Positions 8,073-16,947 of a stretch of 64,000 bases of DNA are shown here, piece by piece. A program made the translations under genes and the position numbers. The first letter of the stretch is position 1; every line of letters begins with the position of its first letter. The notes under the pieces were generated by a model. The model did no database searches and had not been told where the DNA came from. It saw only the letters and a list, made by a program, of their open reading frames with translations. Origin of the DNA: Stenotrophomonas indicatrix. GTDB taxonomy: Bacteria > Pseudomonadota > Gammaproteobacteria > Xanthomonadales > Xanthomonadaceae. The DNA lies in assembly GCA_041545745.1 (NCBI GenBank), contig CP168152.1, positions 3,966,001 through 4,030,000 on the forward strand. The letters are read 5' to 3'.

Positions 8073-10205
8073 TCATTCCGTCGCAGCGCCGGCAGCGGGC
8101 GTTTCGATGCCCAGCTGCTGCAGCACGAACGCATACGACTCGGACAGTTCGCGGTAACGCTGGAAGCGCCCGGACTTGCCGCCGTGGCCGGCTTCCATGT
8201 TGGTTCGGAACAGGATCGGGAAGTGGCCGGTGTTGTCATCACGCAGCTTGGCCACCCACTTGGCCGGCTCCCAGTACTGCACCTGCGAATCCCACAGGCC
8301 GGTACCCACGAACAGCGACGGATGGGCCTGCTTTTTCACGTTGTCGTAGGGCGAGTAGGACAACATGTACTCGTAGTACGGCTTCTGCTCGGGGTTGCCC
8401 CACTCGTCGTACTCGTTGGTGGTCAGCGGGATGGTCGGGTCGAGCATGGTGGTGACCACGTCCACGAACGGCACCTGCGCCACCAGCACGCGGTAGTCCT
8501 GTGGCGCCTGGTTGGCGATGGCGCCCATCAGCAGGCCACCGGCGCTGCCACCGGAGGCGGCGACACGATCCTTCGCCGCCCAGCCCTGAGCCACCAGGCC
8601 ACGGGTGACGTCGATGAAGTCGTTGAACGTGTTCTGCTTGTGCAGCAGCTTGCCGTTCTCGTACCAGTCGCGGCCCATTTCCTGGCCGCCGCGGATGTGG
8701 GCGATGGCATACACCACGCCACGGTCGAGCAGGCTCACCGCCGTCTGGTTGAAGTACGGGTCCATCGACATGCCGTAGCTGCCGTAGGCGTACTGGAACA
8801 GCGCGCCGGTGCCGTCCTTCTTGTAGCCCTTGCGATAGACCAGCGACACCGGCACCTTCACCCCGTCGCGCGCGGTGATCCACACCCGGTCGGTCTCGTA
8901 CTTCGAGGCGTCATAGCCGATCACCGGCTGCACCTTCAGCTGGCGGCGTTCACCCGTAGCGGTGTTCAGCTCGAACACCGTGGTCGGCGTGGTCATCGAG
9001 GTGTAGACGTAGCGCAGCCACGTGGTGTCAGCCTCGGTGTTGTCGCCCAGGCCCATCGAATAGGCCGGTTCGTCAGCCTTCACGTAGTCGTTGCGACCGT
9101 CCTTGAACAGCAGGCGGATGCGCTCCAGGCCTTCGGAACGTTCGGCGATGGCGGTGTAGGTATCGAACAGTTCGAAGCCTTCGATGAACACCGCATCGTC
9201 ATGGGCGATCCAGTCCTTCCACTGCGCACGCGAGGTGGCGTCGGTCGGTGCGGTCACCAGCTTGAAGTTCTTCGCACCATCGTTGGTGCGGATCACCCAG
9301 CGGCCATCGTAGTGGTCGGCGTCGTACTCCACGTCACGCTGGCGCGGGGCGAGCACGGTGAACGTGGCCGGGTCGCTGGCCGGCGCGTAGCGCTCCTCGG
9401 AGGACACGGTGCTGTGCACGCCGATGGTGATGAAGCGATCGTCGCGGGTGCGGCCGATGCCCATGTAGAAGCTGTCGTCCTTTTCTTCGTAGACGACGGT
9501 GTCGGCGCTGGCCGGGGTGCCCAGCACGTGCTTCTTCACCCGCACGGTCAGCAGGGTTTCCGGATCGTTCTCGACATACAGCACGGTGCGGTTGTCGTCG
9601 GCCCAGACCAGGTCGCCGGAGGTGCCGGTGATCGTATCCGGCAGCACCGCGCCGGTGCGCAGGTCCTTGAAACGGATGACGTACTGGCGGCGACCCACGT
9701 CATCGTCGGCCCAGGCCAGCAGCTGGTTGTCCTGGCTGACCTCCATCGAGCCGACGCTGAAATAGCCCTTGCCGGCAGCCATCGTGTTGACGTTGAGCAG
9801 GACCTCTTCCGGCGCGTCCATGCTGGCCTTGCGGCGCGCGTGGATGGGATAGTCCTGGCCGGTCTCGTAGCGGCTGTAGTACCAGTAGCCGCGCTCGCGC
9901 GCCGGCACACTGGCATCGTCCTGCTTGATGCGGCCGACGATCTCGCCGTACAGCGCATCCTCCAACGGCTTCAGCGGTGCCAGCAGCTGGTCGGCGTAGG
10001 CGTTCTCGGCCTGCAGGTAGGCCAGCATGGCCTTGTCCTCGCGCTTGTCGTCGCGCAGCCAGTAATAGTCATCGTTGCGGGTCGCGCCGAACGGCGCCTT
10101 GACCACGTGCGGACGCTTCTCAACATCCGGCGGAACGGGCGGGGTGGCGGCGGTAGCGGTGCTGGTCATCAGGCTCGCAAGCAACAGGCAGAGAGTGGAT
10201 TTCAT
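8073..10205 (-). CDS. S9A prolyl oligopeptidase / oligopeptidase B, exported
   Basis: A 710-residue serine peptidase. A signal peptide (MKSTLCLLLASLMTSTATAA) predicts export to the periplasm. The N-terminal beta-propeller (about 60-430) gates the C-terminal alpha/beta-hydrolase domain. Catalytic residues: Ser in GGSAGG (near residue 550), Asp in the DSQVQYW region (near 640) and His in GHGGKSG (near 675). Overall it resembles oligopeptidase B (PtrB), which cuts peptides after basic residues, but the exported form means the substrate is uncertain. ATG at 10205 is preferred because it begins the signal peptide. Confidence 0.88.
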   Translation of the reverse strand: MKSTLCLLLASLMTSTATAATPPVPPDVEKRPHVVKAPFGATRNDDYYWLRDDKREDKAMLAYLQAENAYADQLLAPLKPLEDALYGEIVGRIKQDDASVPARERGYWYYSRYETGQDYPIHARRKASMDAPEEVLLNVNTMAAGKGYFSVGSMEVSQDNQLLAWADDDVGRRQYVIRFKDLRTGAVLPDTITGTSGDLVWADDNRTVLYVENDPETLLTVRVKKHVLGTPASADTVVYEEKDDSFYMGIGRTRDDRFITIGVHSTVSSEERYAPASDPATFTVLAPRQRDVEYDADHYDGRWVIRTNDGAKNFKLVTAPTDATSRAQWKDWIAHDDAVFIEGFELFDTYTAIAERSEGLERIRLLFKDGRNDYVKADEPAYSMGLGDNTEADTTWLRYVYTSMTTPTTVFELNTATGERRQLKVQPVIGYDASKYETDRVWITARDGVKVPVSLVYRKGYKKDGTGALFQYAYGSYGMSMDPYFNQTAVSLLDRGVVYAIAHIRGGQEMGRDWYENGKLLHKQNTFNDFIDVTRGLVAQGWAAKDRVAASGGSAGGLLMGAIANQAPQDYRVLVAQVPFVDVVTTMLDPTIPLTTNEYDEWGNPEQKPYYEYMLSYSPYDNVKKQAHPSLFVGTGLWDSQVQYWEPAKWVAKLRDDNTGHFPILFRTNMEAGHGGKSGRFQRYRELSESYAFVLQQLGIETPAAGAATE

Positions 10206-10245
10206 GAAATAAGGCTCCAGGCGCTTCAATGCAATGGTCTTCGAC

Positions 10246-10283
10246 GGGGTCAGATCCCTTTTCCCGAAAAGGGATCTGACCCC
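10246..10283. repeat. Perfect 17-bp inverted repeat of the GGGGTCAGA type
   Basis: Arms GGGGTCAGATCCCTTTT and its exact complement are separated by CCCG. It lies in the divergent promoter region between the S9A peptidase and the aminotransferase. The same GGGGTCAGA tip recurs at 10336 and 16867, so this is a repeat family distinct from SMAG. Confidence 0.8.
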
Positions 10284-10335
10284 AATCGCGGAGAAGCGGC
10301 AACCCTGCGGATCGTCATGGTGCGCGGTTCCTGTT

Positions 10336-10375
10336 GGGGTCAGAGCCCTTTTGCATGCAAAAGGGATCCGACCCC
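10336..10375. repeat. Inverted repeat of the GGGGTCAGA type
   Basis: Two 20-bp arms meeting at TGCATGCA with two mismatches; begins GGGGTCAGAGCCC and ends GATCCGACCCC. Second copy in the same divergent region, ending 24 bp before the aminotransferase start. Confidence 0.75.
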
Positions 10376-10399
10376 GGCACCCGGCGTACCATGTGGGGC

Positions 10400-11593
10400 A
10401 TGAGTACCCTGCCCCACACGCCGGGCTACAGCCGGCGCAGCCACGAAATCGCTCCCTTCCATGTGATGTCCCTGCTGGCCCGCGCTCAGGCGCTGGAACA
10501 GGCCGGTCACGATGTGATCCATCTGGAGATCGGCGAACCGGACTTCACCACCGCCGAACCGGTCGTGCGTGCCGGCCAGGCGGCACTGGCCGCCGGCCAC
10601 ACCCGCTACACCGCCGCACGCGGCCTGCCCGCCCTGCGCCAGGCGATCAGCGGCTTCTATCGCAGCCACTACGGCCTGGATATCGACCCCGAACGCATCC
10701 TGGTCACGCCGGGCGGGTCCGGCGCGCTGCTGCTGGCCAGCAGCCTGCTGGTCGACCCGGGCCGTCACTGGTTGCTGGCCGATCCCGGCTATCCGTGCAA
10801 CCGCCACTTCCTGCGGCTGGTGGAAGGCGGCGCGCAGCTCGTTCCGGTGGGTCCCGAAACGGCCTACCAGCTGACCCCTTCACTGGTGCAGCAACACTGG
10901 AATGGCGACAGCGTTGGCGCACTGGTGGCATCGCCGGCCAATCCCACCGGCACCGTGCTGTCAGCCGATGAACTGGCGGCCCTCTCGGCTTCGCTACATG
11001 CGCGCGGCGGCCACCTGGTGGTTGACGAGATCTATCACGGCCTGACCTACGGCCTGGACGCAGCGAGCGTGCTGCAGGTCGATGACAGTGCCTTCGTGCT
11101 GAACAGCTTCTCCAAGTACTTCGGCATGACCGGCTGGCGACTGGGCTGGCTGGTGGCACCGCCGGCGGCAGTACCCGACCTGGAGAAGCTAGCGCAGAAC
11201 CTGTACATCAGCGCCTCGAGCATCGCCCAGCATGCAGCCCTTGCCTGTTTCAGCGACGAGGCGATGGCGATCTTCGAGCAGCGCCGCCAGGCCTTCCAGC
11301 AGCGCCGCGACTTCCTGCTGCCGGCCCTGCGCGAACTGGGCTTCCGCATCGAAGTGGAGCCGCAGGGTGCGTTCTACCTGTACGCCGACGTCAGCGCGTT
11401 CACCGATGACGCGCAGGCGTTCTGTGCGCATTTCCTGGAGACCGAGCACGTGGCATTCACCCCGGGCCTGGATTTCGGCTTCCACCGATCGAACCAGCAC
11501 GTGCGCCTGGCCTATACCCAGGAAGTGCCGCGGTTGCAGGACGCGGTGGACCGTATCGCGCGCGGGTTGAAAAGCTGGGGCGGGTCGCGCTGA
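10400..11593 (+). CDS. Class I/II PLP-dependent aminotransferase
   Basis: A 397-residue fold-type I aminotransferase of the aspartate aminotransferase superfamily. Visible: HLEIGEPDF substrate loop, ASPANPTGTVLS, VVDEIYHGLTYG with the PLP-ring Asp/Tyr, and the Schiff-base lysine in NSFSKYFGMTGWRLGW (about K239). The exact amino donor cannot be read from the sequence. ATG at 10400 is taken; an in-frame ATG at 10391 is possible. It is convergent with the second prolyl oligopeptidase. Confidence 0.88.
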   Translation: MSTLPHTPGYSRRSHEIAPFHVMSLLARAQALEQAGHDVIHLEIGEPDFTTAEPVVRAGQAALAAGHTRYTAARGLPALRQAISGFYRSHYGLDIDPERILVTPGGSGALLLASSLLVDPGRHWLLADPGYPCNRHFLRLVEGGAQLVPVGPETAYQLTPSLVQQHWNGDSVGALVASPANPTGTVLSADELAALSASLHARGGHLVVDEIYHGLTYGLDAASVLQVDDSAFVLNSFSKYFGMTGWRLGWLVAPPAAVPDLEKLAQNLYISASSIAQHAALACFSDEAMAIFEQRRQAFQQRRDFLLPALRELGFRIEVEPQGAFYLYADVSAFTDDAQAFCAHFLETEHVAFTPGLDFGFHRSNQHVRLAYTQEVPRLQDAVDRIARGLKSWGGSR

Positions 11594-11595
11594 CG

Positions 11596-11667
11596 GTAGT
11601 GCCGGCCGCTGGCCGGCAACTGCAGCATCCTCGCATCCCTGGTTTGCCGGCCAGCGGCCGGCACTAC
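11596..11667. repeat. SMAG palindrome pair
   Basis: Outward GTAG ends at 11596-11599 and 11664-11667 (CTAC) flank two palindromes TGCCGGCCGCTGGCCGGCA separated by about 26 bp. It begins three bases after the aminotransferase stop. Confidence 0.88.
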
Positions 11668-11676
11668 CGGTCGAGA

Positions 11677-11702
11677 AAAACGCCGCCCTGGGGCGGCGTT
11701 TT
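11677..11702. terminator. Bidirectional intrinsic terminator
   Basis: Stem CGCCGCC/GGCGGCG with loop CCTG-like, flanked by A5 on the left and T4 on the right. It serves the convergent aminotransferase (plus) and prolyl oligopeptidase (minus). Confidence 0.8.
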
Positions 11703-11711
11703 CCGTTCTGC

Positions 11712-13808
11712 TTATTTACCGCCCAACCGCTCCCACAGGAAGCTGTAGGCCAGTGCGGACATGTGCGCAGCCTGCGCGTTGTTGGCCGCACCGCCATGAC
11801 CGCCTTCGATGTTCTCGTAGTAGGTCACGTCCTTGCCGGCATCGATCATCTTCGCGGCCATCTTGCGGGCGTGGCCCGGATGTACGCGGTCATCGCGGGT
11901 GGAGGTGGTGAACAGCACCGGCGGGTAGCTCTTCTTCGCGTCGAACAGGTGGTACGGCGAGAAGGTCTTGATGAACTCCCAGTCGCTGGTGTCCGGGTTG
12001 CCGTACTCGGCCATCCACGAAGCGCCGGCCAGCAGGTGGCTGTAGCGCTTCATGTCCAGCAGCGGAACCTGCACCACCACCGCACCGAACAGCTCCGGGT
12101 ACTGGGTCAGCATGTTGCCGGTGAGCAGGCCACCGTTGCTGCCACCCTGCACGCCCAGGTGCTTGGCAGAAGTGATCTTGCGGGTGACCAGGTCCTGGGC
12201 AACCGCAGCCATGTCTTCATAGGCCTTGTGACGGTTCTGCTTCAGCGCCGCCTGGTGCCAGCGCGGGCCGTACTCGCCACCACCACGGATGTTGGCGACC
12301 ACGTACACGCCGCCCTTCTCCAGCCAGGCGCGGCCCATGCCACCGGAATACGCCGGGGTCAGCGAAATCTCGAAGCCACCGTAGCCGTACAGCAGGGTCG
12401 GGTTGGACCCATCGAGCTTCATCGCCTTGTCGTGCACCACGAAGTACGGCACGCGGGTGCCATCCTTGCTGGTGGCGAAGTGCTGTTCGATGACCTTGCC
12501 GTCGGCATCGAAGAACGCCGGCATGGTCTTCAGCACTTCCGGCGCCTTGCCGATGTCGGCGATGGCCAGGGTGGTCGGGGTCAGGTAGTCGGTGGCGGTC
12601 AACCACACTGCATCGCTGTCATTGCTGTCGACCGCACTGACGCCCAGGGTGCCGAAGGCCGGCGCGCCGACGAAATCGCTCTTCTGCCAGCCCTTGGCGG
12701 TCGGAGTCAGCACCGACAGGCGGTTCTTGACGTCGTCAAGCACATTCAGCACCAGGTGGTTCTTCGTCCACGAGGCACTGGCCAGCGAGGTGGTCGCGGT
12801 CGGGGTGAACAGCACCTCGAAGTCGCGCTTGCCGGCCAGGAAATCATCCAGCTTGGTCACCAGCAGTGCGCCGGAGGCGTAGGTCTTGCCACCCACGGTC
12901 CACGGATCGCGCAGTTCCAGGGTCAACCACTGCTTGTGCAGGCCCTTCTCGGCCGAGTTCGGCGCGTCGATCCTGGTCAGCTTGCCATCGTCGCCGCGCA
13001 GGTAGATCTCGTTGTTGTAGAAGGCCAGCGTGCGGCTGACCAGGTTGCGCTCGAAGCCCGGGGTGTCATCGTGCATCGCCGCGATGTACATGTCTTCCGG
13101 CTTGCCTTCATAGACCAGGCTGGCCGCGGACATCGGCGTGCCACGCTTCCACAGCTTGGCCACGCGCGGGTAACCGGAGGTGGTCATCGAGCCGCTGCCG
13201 AAATCGGTGTAGACGAACACGGTGTCGCGGTCGATCCAGCTCAGGCCGCCCTTCGATTCGGGACGAAAGAAGCCGTCCTTGATCCAGCTCTTGCTGGCCA
13301 GGTCGAACTCGCGGGTGACATCGGCGTCGGCACCGCCGCGCGACAGCGCGATCAGGCAGCGGCTGTAATCCGGACGCAGGCAGTCGGCGCCGTGCCAGAC
13401 CCAGTTTTCGTTCTCGGCCTTGTTCAGCGCATCGAGGTCGAGCACGGTCTCCCAGGTCGGCGAGGCCTTGCGGTACTCGGCCAGGGTGGTACGGCGCCAC
13501 AGGCCGCGCTCGTGCTGCTTGTCCTTCCAGAAGTTGTAGTAGTAGTCGCCGATCTTCTGCACGCCGGGAATCTTGGCGTCCGAGTCGAGCACCTCGCGGA
13601 TGCTGGTCTCCATCTGCTTGAAGGCCGGGGTCTGCGCCAGGCGTGCCTCGGACTTGGCGTTCTGTTCCTTGACCCAGGACAACGGCTTGTCGCCGGTGAC
13701 GTCCTCCAGCCAGGCGTAACGGTCGGTGTCTTCAGCGGCCACAGCAGTGCCCACTGAGGCAGCGGTCATCATGCCGGCCAGCAGGCAGGCGGAAGCGAAT
13801 CGTGACAT
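11712..13808 (-). CDS. S9 prolyl oligopeptidase, exported
   Basis: A 698-residue serine peptidase with an N-terminal signal peptide (ends ...TAVAA). A beta-propeller domain precedes an alpha/beta-hydrolase domain. Catalytic Ser is in QGGSNGGLL (near residue 555), Asp in TRDDRVHPGHA (near 638) and His in EGGHGG (near 670). The GGSNGG motif and DRVHPGHA place it in the prolyl oligopeptidase branch, different from the oligopeptidase-B-like gene upstream. It probably cleaves short proline-containing peptides in the periplasm. Confidence 0.88.
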   Translation of the reverse strand: MSRFASACLLAGMMTAASVGTAVAAEDTDRYAWLEDVTGDKPLSWVKEQNAKSEARLAQTPAFKQMETSIREVLDSDAKIPGVQKIGDYYYNFWKDKQHERGLWRRTTLAEYRKASPTWETVLDLDALNKAENENWVWHGADCLRPDYSRCLIALSRGGADADVTREFDLASKSWIKDGFFRPESKGGLSWIDRDTVFVYTDFGSGSMTTSGYPRVAKLWKRGTPMSAASLVYEGKPEDMYIAAMHDDTPGFERNLVSRTLAFYNNEIYLRGDDGKLTRIDAPNSAEKGLHKQWLTLELRDPWTVGGKTYASGALLVTKLDDFLAGKRDFEVLFTPTATTSLASASWTKNHLVLNVLDDVKNRLSVLTPTAKGWQKSDFVGAPAFGTLGVSAVDSNDSDAVWLTATDYLTPTTLAIADIGKAPEVLKTMPAFFDADGKVIEQHFATSKDGTRVPYFVVHDKAMKLDGSNPTLLYGYGGFEISLTPAYSGGMGRAWLEKGGVYVVANIRGGGEYGPRWHQAALKQNRHKAYEDMAAVAQDLVTRKITSAKHLGVQGGSNGGLLTGNMLTQYPELFGAVVVQVPLLDMKRYSHLLAGASWMAEYGNPDTSDWEFIKTFSPYHLFDAKKSYPPVLFTTSTRDDRVHPGHARKMAAKMIDAGKDVTYYENIEGGHGGAANNAQAAHMSALAYSFLWERLGGK

Positions 13809-13877
13809 TGCAGCTCCAGGCAGTCATTAGCCGTGGAACGCTAGCATGGATCACCGGGGCCGCCCCCGTGTCGAAGG

Positions 13878-14195
13878 TCAGGCCGTGGCGGGGTGTGCCT
13901 TGCGCGTACGTGACTGGGAGAAGCGCCGGGCCTGCCCGGTGTCGCGTCGCAGCGAGCGGAACGCGGCCAGCGTTGGCAACGGGCAGCGCAGCAGTGCCCA
14001 CCAGGCCGCCAATGGCATGCCGACCAGCCACAGCGGCAACCAACCCAGCCAGACACTGCTACCGCGCGCGGCCGGCCACACCAGGACCACGGCCAGCCCG
14101 GCCAGGGCGATCTGCGGCGCCGCCCGCAACAGGCGTGGCTCGGCACGTTCGCTGACGCGTTCAGTTGGCGGGCGGTGGCGGGGACGTGTGCGCAT
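13878..14195 (-). CDS. Small hydrophobic membrane protein, unrecognised
   Basis: A 105-residue basic protein with two hydrophobic stretches (about 28-43 and 48-68, e.g. APQIALAGLAVVLVWPAA and WLGWLPLWLVGMPLAAWW) and a positively charged C-terminus. I do not recognise a named family. The start ATG at 14195 has a good ribosome binding site (GGAG, seven bases upstream). It sits between the prolyl oligopeptidase and the lipocalin and is probably transcribed on its own. Confidence 0.65.
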   Translation of the reverse strand: MRTRPRHRPPTERVSERAEPRLLRAAPQIALAGLAVVLVWPAARGSSVWLGWLPLWLVGMPLAAWWALLRCPLPTLAAFRSLRRDTGQARRFSQSRTRKAHPATA

Positions 14196-14321
14196 GCGGA
14201 TTCTCCGGTGGTCGATGCGGACCAGCTTGGCTGCGGGGCTTCTCACCGGCTGCGACACCATTGACGGATTGCGTGCACACAGTGACCATGCGCGGGCAAG
14301 CCCACTGGAGCCCGCTCCCGC

Positions 14322-14921
14322 ATGACCTCGATCCGCCCGCTCTGCGCTGTGTTGCTGGCCCTGTCCCTGGGCGGTCCGGCCTTGGCTGCCAATTCCCCAC
14401 CGTCGTCCCGCAACAGCGCCGCGGAAGCATCTGCAGATGGGGCCATCGACCTGCAGCGCTTCATGGGGACCTGGTACGTGATCGGCCGCGTGCCGAACTT
14501 CATCGAACGCGGCCACGTCGCCAGCGTCAACCAGTACGAGCTACGCGAGGACCACAAGGTCGCCATCACCTATCGCTACCGCGATGGTTTCGGCGAGCCT
14601 CTGCAGGAAATCCGCGCGCGCGCCAGCGTCGATCCCGACAGTGGCAACCACGGCTGGCGCACCTGGTTCTACCGGGTCGTGCCGACCCATTCGCGGGTGC
14701 TGGAAGTAGCGCCGGACTATTCCTGGGCGCTGATCGGCTATCCGGGCCGCGAGATGGCCTGGATCTTCGCCCGCACGCCTGACATGGACAAGGCCCTGTA
14801 CAAGGACCTGGCCGAACGCCTGCGCGACGAGTACGGGGTGAACACCGACAAGCTCAAGCGCGTGCCGCAGCACGCCGAACAGGTCGGCAAGCTGGGCTAC
14901 GAAGTGCCGAACGTGCGTTGA
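14322..14921 (+). CDS. Lipocalin (Blc-like), exported
   Basis: A 199-residue protein with a Sec signal peptide (cleavage near PALAA). The lipocalin signature is clear: DLQRFMGTWYVIGRVPNFIE, then a beta-barrel with WALIGYPGREMAWIFARTP, the C-terminal lipocalin motif. No lipobox Cys was seen, so unlike E. coli Blc it is probably soluble in the periplasm. Bacterial lipocalins bind fatty acids or lysophospholipids. It is monocistronic and followed by a SMAG pair. Confidence 0.88.
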   Translation: MTSIRPLCAVLLALSLGGPALAANSPPSSRNSAAEASADGAIDLQRFMGTWYVIGRVPNFIERGHVASVNQYELREDHKVAITYRYRDGFGEPLQEIRARASVDPDSGNHGWRTWFYRVVPTHSRVLEVAPDYSWALIGYPGREMAWIFARTPDMDKALYKDLAERLRDEYGVNTDKLKRVPQHAEQVGKLGYEVPNVR

Positions 14922-14930
14922 TCGAATGCG

Positions 14931-15006
14931 GTAGTGCCGGCCGCTGGCCGGCAACTGCAGGATGCTTCAGGAATTCATGAGGTTGCCGGCCAGCGGCCGG
15001 CACTAC
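14931..15006. repeat. SMAG palindrome pair
   Basis: GTAG at 14931 and CTAC at 15003-15006 flank two copies of TGCCGGCCGCTGGCCGGCA, the same subtype as at 11596. Confidence 0.88.
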
Positions 15007-15013
15007 CCCAACG

Positions 15014-15034
15014 ATGCCGGGCGCCGCCCGGCAT
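15014..15034. terminator. Hairpin at the end of metI / lipocalin
   Basis: Perfect 9-bp stem ATGCCGGGC/GCCCGGCAT with a 3-base loop between the convergent lipocalin and metI. There is no strong T-tract on either strand, so termination strength is uncertain. Confidence 0.5.
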
Positions 15035-15038
15035 TCTG

Positions 15039-15728
15039 TTATCTGCGGCTGTAATGCGCGACGAGGCGGTCGCCCAGCATCTGCAGCAGCTGCACCAGCA
15101 CCAGCAGCAGGACCACGGTGACCAGCGCCACGTCGGTATGCGAGCGCTGGTAGCCATCGCGGAACGCCAGATCACCGAGGCCACCGGAACCGATCGCACC
15201 ACCCATCGCCGTGAAACCGATCAGGGCCACGGTGGTCACCGTCGCACCGGCAATCAGGCCTGGCCGCGCTTCGGGCAGCAGCACGCGGGTGACCAGCTGC
15301 CAGGTGGTGGCGCCCATTGCCTGGGTCGCCTCGATCACGCCACGGTCCACTTCACGCAGCGCGGTTTCCACCAGTCGCGCATAGAACGGCGCAGCGCCGA
15401 TGACCAGCGGCACGATCGCGCCACGCACGCCCAGCGAGGTACCCATCATGAACAGGGTCACCGGGATCAGCACGATCATGAGAATGATGAAGGGCACCGA
15501 GCGCAGCAGGTTCACCACCAGCGCAAGCACGCCGTAGGCAACCGGCCGGCGTTTCAGCTGTGGCGCACCGAACAGGTACAGCAGCACGCCCAGCGGCAGG
15601 CCGATGGCCAGGGTCAGCGGCAGCGAACCGGCCAGCATCAGCAGGGTGTCGATGGTGGCCTGGCCGATATCGGCCCACTTGCCCGCATCCAGGTGACGGA
15701 AAAAGCCGCCAGCAGTGGCGATGATCAT
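15039..15728 (-). CDS. metI: MetI, methionine ABC transporter permease
   Basis: A 229-residue inner-membrane permease with five to six hydrophobic segments. The cytoplasmic coupling loop [22 protein letters not shown] is the EAA motif that contacts MetN. Overlaps metN by four bases (ATGA), indicating coupled translation. The usual third gene, metQ (substrate-binding protein), is not downstream; the lipocalin faces it. Confidence 0.92.
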   Translation of the reverse strand: MIIATAGGFFRHLDAGKWADIGQATIDTLLMLAGSLPLTLAIGLPLGVLLYLFGAPQLKRRPVAYGVLALVVNLLRSVPFIILMIVLIPVTLFMMGTSLGVRGAIVPLVIGAAPFYARLVETALREVDRGVIEATQAMGATTWQLVTRVLLPEARPGLIAGATVTTVALIGFTAMGGAIGSGGLGDLAFRDGYQRSHTDVALVTVVLLLVLVQLLQMLGDRLVAHYSRR

Positions 15729-16732
15729 CGACGCAGTTCCTCAACGTGCACGCCGGCGGCCACGAATGCGGCCTGCGCGGCGGACTGGTCACCGCCCACC
15801 AGGGCGACGATCAGCTGGCCATACGGGGTGTCCTTGATCCGGTCGATACGGCCGGACAGAATGTTGTAGTCGACCCCGGTCTGCCGCGCGACACTGCCGA
15901 GCAGGGGTTCGTAGGTGTCAGCGCCGAGAAAGGTCAGGCGCACGACACGGCCACCGACCGCGTCGAAATCGCGGTGCAGCGTGCCCTCGTCCACCTGCTC
16001 CGATTCGCTGACGAAACGACGGGTGGTCGGGTGCTGCGGATGCAGGAATACCTGGGTCACCGGGCCGGTCTCGACCAGCTGGCCGGCATCGAGCACGGCC
16101 ACGCGGTCGCAGACGCGGCGGATCACGTCCATTTCGTGGGTGATCAACACGATGGTCAGGCCCAGTTCGCGGTTGATCTTCGACAGCAGCGCCAGCACCG
16201 ATGCGGTGGTCTGCGGATCGAGCGCGCTGGTGGCCTCATCGCACAGCAGGATCTGCGGGCGGGTGGCCAGCGCGCGGGCGATGCCCACACGCTGCTTCTG
16301 CCCGCCCGACAGCTGCGCCGGGTACTTGTCCGCATGCGCCTGCAGGCCGACGGTCTGCAGCAGTTCGGCCACGCGCGCATCGATCTCGGCCTTCGGCGTA
16401 CCGGCCAGTTCCAGCGGGAAGGCGACGTTGCCGGCAACCGTACGCGAGGACAGCAGGTTGAAGTGCTGGAAGATCATGCCGATCCGGCGGCGCAGCGCGC
16501 GCAGGCCCTCCGGCTCCAGCGCGGTTACATCTTCACCGGCGATCAGCAGACGGCCACCGCTGGGCTCTTCCAGACGGTTGATCATGCGGATCAGCGTCGA
16601 TTTGCCCGCACCGGAATGGCCGATGATGCCGAACACCTCACCGGCCTCGATGGTCAGGTCCAGCGGCTGCAGCGCGCTGACCGCGCGGCCGGCAACGGCG
16701 TAGGATTTGTGCAGGCGCTGGAACTCGATCAC
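15725..16732 (-). CDS. metN: MetN, methionine ABC transporter ATPase
   Basis: A 335-residue ATPase. Walker [10 protein letters not shown] (residues 38-46), Q-loop MIFQHFNLL, signature [15 protein letters not shown], Walker [13 protein letters not shown] and the H-switch LITHEMDV are present. The C-terminal ACT-like NIL domain (about 260-335), which lets methionine inhibit transport, is present. First gene of the metNI pair. No MetJ-type operator was recognised upstream; instead there is a long palindrome. Confidence 0.93.
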   Translation of the reverse strand: MIEFQRLHKSYAVAGRAVSALQPLDLTIEAGEVFGIIGHSGAGKSTLIRMINRLEEPSGGRLLIAGEDVTALEPEGLRALRRRIGMIFQHFNLLSSRTVAGNVAFPLELAGTPKAEIDARVAELLQTVGLQAHADKYPAQLSGGQKQRVGIARALATRPQILLCDEATSALDPQTTASVLALLSKINRELGLTIVLITHEMDVIRRVCDRVAVLDAGQLVETGPVTQVFLHPQHPTTRRFVSESEQVDEGTLHRDFDAVGGRVVRLTFLGADTYEPLLGSVARQTGVDYNILSGRIDRIKDTPYGQLIVALVGGDQSAAQAAFVAAGVHVEELRR

Positions 16733-16854
16733 GGGATCAGCTCACCGGGAGGGCGATGGAAGGGGCGTGCAGCCTACCAGCGCCGGCGCTCGCGCGCCCG
16801 CGCCATGGGCCAGAATGTTATTCCTTTTGGTTCTAAGGCGCCCGCACCGGCTCA

Positions 16855-16941
16855 TTGGCCGGGGAATGGGGTCAGAGCCCCTGCGGGGATCTGACCCCGG
16901 GTCGGATCCCCGCAGGGGCTCTGACCCCATTCCCCGGCCAA
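16855..16941. repeat. Long perfect palindrome (37-bp arms)
   Basis: Arms 16855-16891 and 16905-16941 are exact inverted copies (starts TTGGCCGGGGAATGGGG), separated by a 13-bp centre that is itself partly palindromic. Each arm carries a GGGGTCAGA unit. It lies between metN and the EamA gene stop and could act as a terminator-like barrier, but no T-tract follows. Confidence 0.85.
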
Positions 16942-16947
16942 ACCGGT

